Shown piece by piece: positions 62,056 through 64,000 of a stretch of DNA of 64,000 nt (positions are counted from its first letter, which is position 1; each line of letters opens with the position of its first letter). Under the pieces are notes generated by a model that saw only the letters and a list, made by a program, of their open reading frames with translations, made no database searches and was not told where the DNA came from. This DNA comes from Arthrobacter sp. ISL-65 (GTDB lineage: Bacteria > Actinomycetota > Actinomycetes > Actinomycetales > Micrococcaceae): NCBI RefSeq assembly GCF_018613795.1, contig NZ_JAGGPN010000031.1:39306-103305 (forward strand), in the 5' to 3' direction. The translations under genes were made by a program, and so were the position numbers.

Positions 62056-62637
62056 TCAGCTCAGGCCGAGCTCGTCCTTGCTGAAGGCGTACAGGTACGG
62101 CACGCCGGCTTCGGCTTCGATCTTTTCCTTGGCTCCCGTGTCGCGGTCGACAATGACGGCGACAGCGACGACGTTGCCGCCCGCGTTGCGAACGCCCTCG
62201 ACGGCGGTCAGGGCCGAGCCGCCGGTGGTGGAGGTGTCCTCAAGCACCAGGACCTTGCGGCCCTCGACGGACGGACCCTCCACCTGGCGGCCCATCCCGT
62301 ACGACTTCTGCGCCTTGCGGACCACGAACGCGTCGATCGCCCGGCCGGCGTCGGTGGCGGCGTGCATGACGGCGGTGCCCACCGGGTCTGCCCCCATCGT
62401 GAGGCCGCCGGCGCATTCAAAGCCGATGCCGGCGTCGTCGATCAGGGACAGCATGACCTGGCCAACGAGCTTGGAGGCCTCATGGTGCAGGGTGATGCGG
62501 CGCAGGTCGATGTAGTAGTCGGCCTCGGCACCGCTGGACAGAATGACCTTGCCGCGGACAACGGCGAGCTCCTTGATCAGTTCCAGAAGTCGGGCACGGG
62601 CAGCGGTGTCGGAAAGCGAGTCCGGGGTGGCAGTCAT
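62056..62637 (-). CDS. pyrE: Orotate phosphoribosyltransferase
   Basis: ATG 62637 gives 193 residues. The PRPP-binding signature is VLVLEDTSTTGGSAL (130-144), with the flexible-loop region KAQKSYGMGRQVEGP and SSGAEADYYIDLRRITL near the N-terminus. It makes OMP from orotate and PRPP in pyrimidine synthesis. An upstream in-frame ATG (62697) lies inside the next gene. Start has TAAACT 7 nt before it. Ten bases separate it from the FAD monooxygenase stop upstream. Confidence 0.96.
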   Translation of the reverse strand: MTATPDSLSDTAARARLLELIKELAVVRGKVILSSGAEADYYIDLRRITLHHEASKLVGQVMLSLIDDAGIGFECAGGLTMGADPVGTAVMHAATDAGRAIDAFVVRKAQKSYGMGRQVEGPSVEGRKVLVLEDTSTTGGSALTAVEGVRNAGGNVVAVAVIVDRDTGAKEKIEAEAGVPYLYAFSKDELGLS

Positions 62638-62644
62638 GGGCTCC

Positions 62645-62650
62645 AGTTTA
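62645..62650 (-). promoter_or_regulatory. Probable -10 box (TAAACT) of pyrE
   Basis: On the minus strand TAAACT lies 7 nt before ATG 62637; GGAG in the spacer could also serve as a ribosome site on read-through transcripts from the monooxygenase gene. Confidence 0.5.
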
Positions 62651-63910
62651 GTCGGTGCCGGGTGCCTTGCCGGGCCCCGCGTCCACCCGCCTGGCAAAGG
62701 CGGGCGCGTGCTCGGGCAGCGGTCCGATCGCGATCATCCGGGGCAGCAGCCGCATCAGGACGGGCACATGCTGGGCGAGGTACATCATCACCGGCGGCGC
62801 TCCCGACCTCTTGCCGGTAAAGAGCGGGACAAAGACGCCGCGGTGCATGAAGCGCTGGACGGACTGGATGATCACGGTGGGCAGCAGCCGCCGCCGCTGC
62901 ACCGCCGCAAGATCCTTCACTGTGACTTTGCCGCGCAGCAATGCGGGGGCAAGCCGGGCGGCCGCGGCCACGGCGTCCTGGATGGCCAGGTTGATTCCCA
63001 CCCCGCCGGCCGGGGACATCGCATGCGCGGCATCGCCGATGCACAGGAGCCCGTCGACGTACCAGCGCCGCAGGCGGTCCAGCCGGACATCAAGCCAGTG
63101 AAGGTCGTCCAGGGAACCGATCGCATCCACCCTGTCGGCAAGGTCAGGGCGCAGCGCGGCGATCCGTTCCCGGAACCGTTCCACCCCCTCACTCTGAATC
63201 CGGGGTCCGGAGCCTTTCTGGGCGAAGTAGCCCATCTGGTAGTAGGTGTCCCGGAACAGGGCGATGACGCCGGCGCGGTCGCCGAAGGCCGGAACGATCC
63301 CGGCCACCTCCCCCTGTTCGGACTCGGCCCTCGGCAGCTTGAACCACCAGGTGTCGAACGGCACCGGGTAGTCCTTCGATTTCAGGCCGGCCGCCTGGCG
63401 CAGCACCGAATGCCTGCCGTCCGTGGCCACCACGAGGTCTGCGCGGAGGGCACCTTCAGTGCCGTCCTGGGTGAGGTACCGGACACCGGTGACCCGTCCG
63501 CCGTCGGACATCAGGGACGTTGCCTTGTGCTCCATCAGGAGCGTGAACGTCGGCTCATGCTCGGCGGCGCGGGCGAGGAAGTTTAGGAAGTCCCACTGCG
63601 GCATCATGGCGATGTAGTTGTACGGCGGCCGGAGCGCGGCGAAATTTCCCAGCGTGACCAGGCCGCCGCCGGGCACCGGGAAGGCGACATTGCGCAGCCG
63701 GCTTTGCGGCAGTTCGCGGAACTCGGCTCCGAGTCCGAGTTCGTCGATGAGCCGGATGGTGGAGGCATGGACGGTGTCGCCGCGGAAGTCCCGGAGGAAG
63801 TCGCCGTGCTTTTCGAGGACGGTGACCTCGACGCCGGCCCGCGCCAGCAAGAGGCCCAGCATCATGCCGGCCGGCCCGCCACCGACCACCGCGCACCCTG
63901 TACTCTCCAT
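62648..63910 (-). CDS. FAD-dependent monooxygenase (PHBH/UbiH fold)
   Basis: ATG 63910 gives 420 residues. FAD motifs: GxGxxG-type CAVVGGGPAGMMLGLLLARAG at the N-terminus, DLVVATDGRHSVLR (DG motif), and LCIGDAAHAMSPAGGVGINLAIQDA (GD motif). The fold is of p-hydroxybenzoate hydroxylase-like aromatic hydroxylases. The C-terminal part (RGVFVPLFTGKRSGAPPVMMYLAQHVPVLMRLLPRMIAIG) is more hydrophobic. Substrate unknown. It lies just upstream of pyrE on the same strand. Confidence 0.92.
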   Translation of the reverse strand: MESTGCAVVGGGPAGMMLGLLLARAGVEVTVLEKHGDFLRDFRGDTVHASTIRLIDELGLGAEFRELPQSRLRNVAFPVPGGGLVTLGNFAALRPPYNYIAMMPQWDFLNFLARAAEHEPTFTLLMEHKATSLMSDGGRVTGVRYLTQDGTEGALRADLVVATDGRHSVLRQAAGLKSKDYPVPFDTWWFKLPRAESEQGEVAGIVPAFGDRAGVIALFRDTYYQMGYFAQKGSGPRIQSEGVERFRERIAALRPDLADRVDAIGSLDDLHWLDVRLDRLRRWYVDGLLCIGDAAHAMSPAGGVGINLAIQDAVAAAARLAPALLRGKVTVKDLAAVQRRRLLPTVIIQSVQRFMHRGVFVPLFTGKRSGAPPVMMYLAQHVPVLMRLLPRMIAIGPLPEHAPAFARRVDAGPGKAPGTD

Positions 63911-63917
63911 GAGCCAT

Positions 63918-63923
63918 ACGGTA
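63918..63923 (-). promoter_or_regulatory. Probable -10 box (TACCGT) of the FAD monooxygenase gene
   Basis: On the minus strand TACCGT lies 7 nt before ATG 63910, without a ribosome site. Confidence 0.45.
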
Positions 63924-64000
63924 CGCCTCCCGGTGCACGGGAGCACAGAGCGCGAACGGATCCTTAAGCCCCGGATCGCGGGGCCTCAAGTGTCTGTGAG

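Overview
This is a high-GC chromosomal segment from an actinobacterium, most likely Arthrobacter/Pseudarthrobacter (Micrococcaceae). The evidence is strong G/C bias at third codon positions, many GTG/TTG starts, an actinobacterial set of neighbours (ffs-dnaX-recR, purS-purQ-purL, DUF3151 beside class II aldolase, split PurL) and many apparently leaderless promoters. No phage, plasmid, CRISPR or rRNA genes are visible.

Layout. 1-8.9 kb is a sugar uptake and catabolism cluster: a cut-off solute-binding protein, two ABC permeases, two xylose-isomerase-like TIM barrels, three Gfo/Idh/MocA dehydrogenases and a TolB-like propeller. 9-16.4 kb holds a glycosyltransferase, a FrnE-type thiol oxidoreductase, a TetR regulator, a LytR_C protein, a HAD phosphatase, a stealth-type sugar-phosphate transferase and a phosphodiesterase. 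16.4-27 kb runs from a proline-rich M23 endopeptidase through an MpaB-type oxygenase, tRNA-Ser(GGA), a YqfO-like protein and SRP RNA to dnaX, recR and lysC. 27-36.6 kb carries a frame-broken OhrR/MarR gene and two large secreted subtilases that bracket two proteins resembling Streptomyces subtilisin inhibitor. 36.8-40.2 kb is purS-purQ-purL. 40.2-45.1 kb is a run of small conserved genes, including a palindrome-flanked AbiEi/DUF559 nuclease-like gene.

45.2-50.7 kb is a SAM-riboswitch operon: acetyl-CoA synthetase-like protein, SfnG-like monooxygenase, O-acetylhomoserine sulfhydrylase and a CoA-binding protein. A second SAM riboswitch (54.7 kb) precedes a MetE-like methionine synthase. Between them lie an ECF sigma factor with its coupled anti-sigma-like membrane protein, a secreted Ala/Pro-rich protein and purA. 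The last 8 kb has a uracil-DNA-glycosylase-like protein, DUF3151, fba, a decayed second DUF559 gene, a SpoU methyltransferase, two hydrolases, pyrE and an FAD monooxygenase.

Non-coding structure is unusually rich. Five copies of a palindromic element, each exactly 63 nt, lie in gene-end spaces. A second palindrome family brackets the DUF559 gene. Two sites share a GTAACC-N16-CGATTA promoter-like pattern followed by a hairpin with an identical C-rich loop; one precedes the secreted protein beside the ECF sigma gene and the other has no gene behind it. Nine genes have a TAnnnT hexamer 6-7 nt before the start codon. All functions are inferred from sequence patterns by eye; no database search was run.
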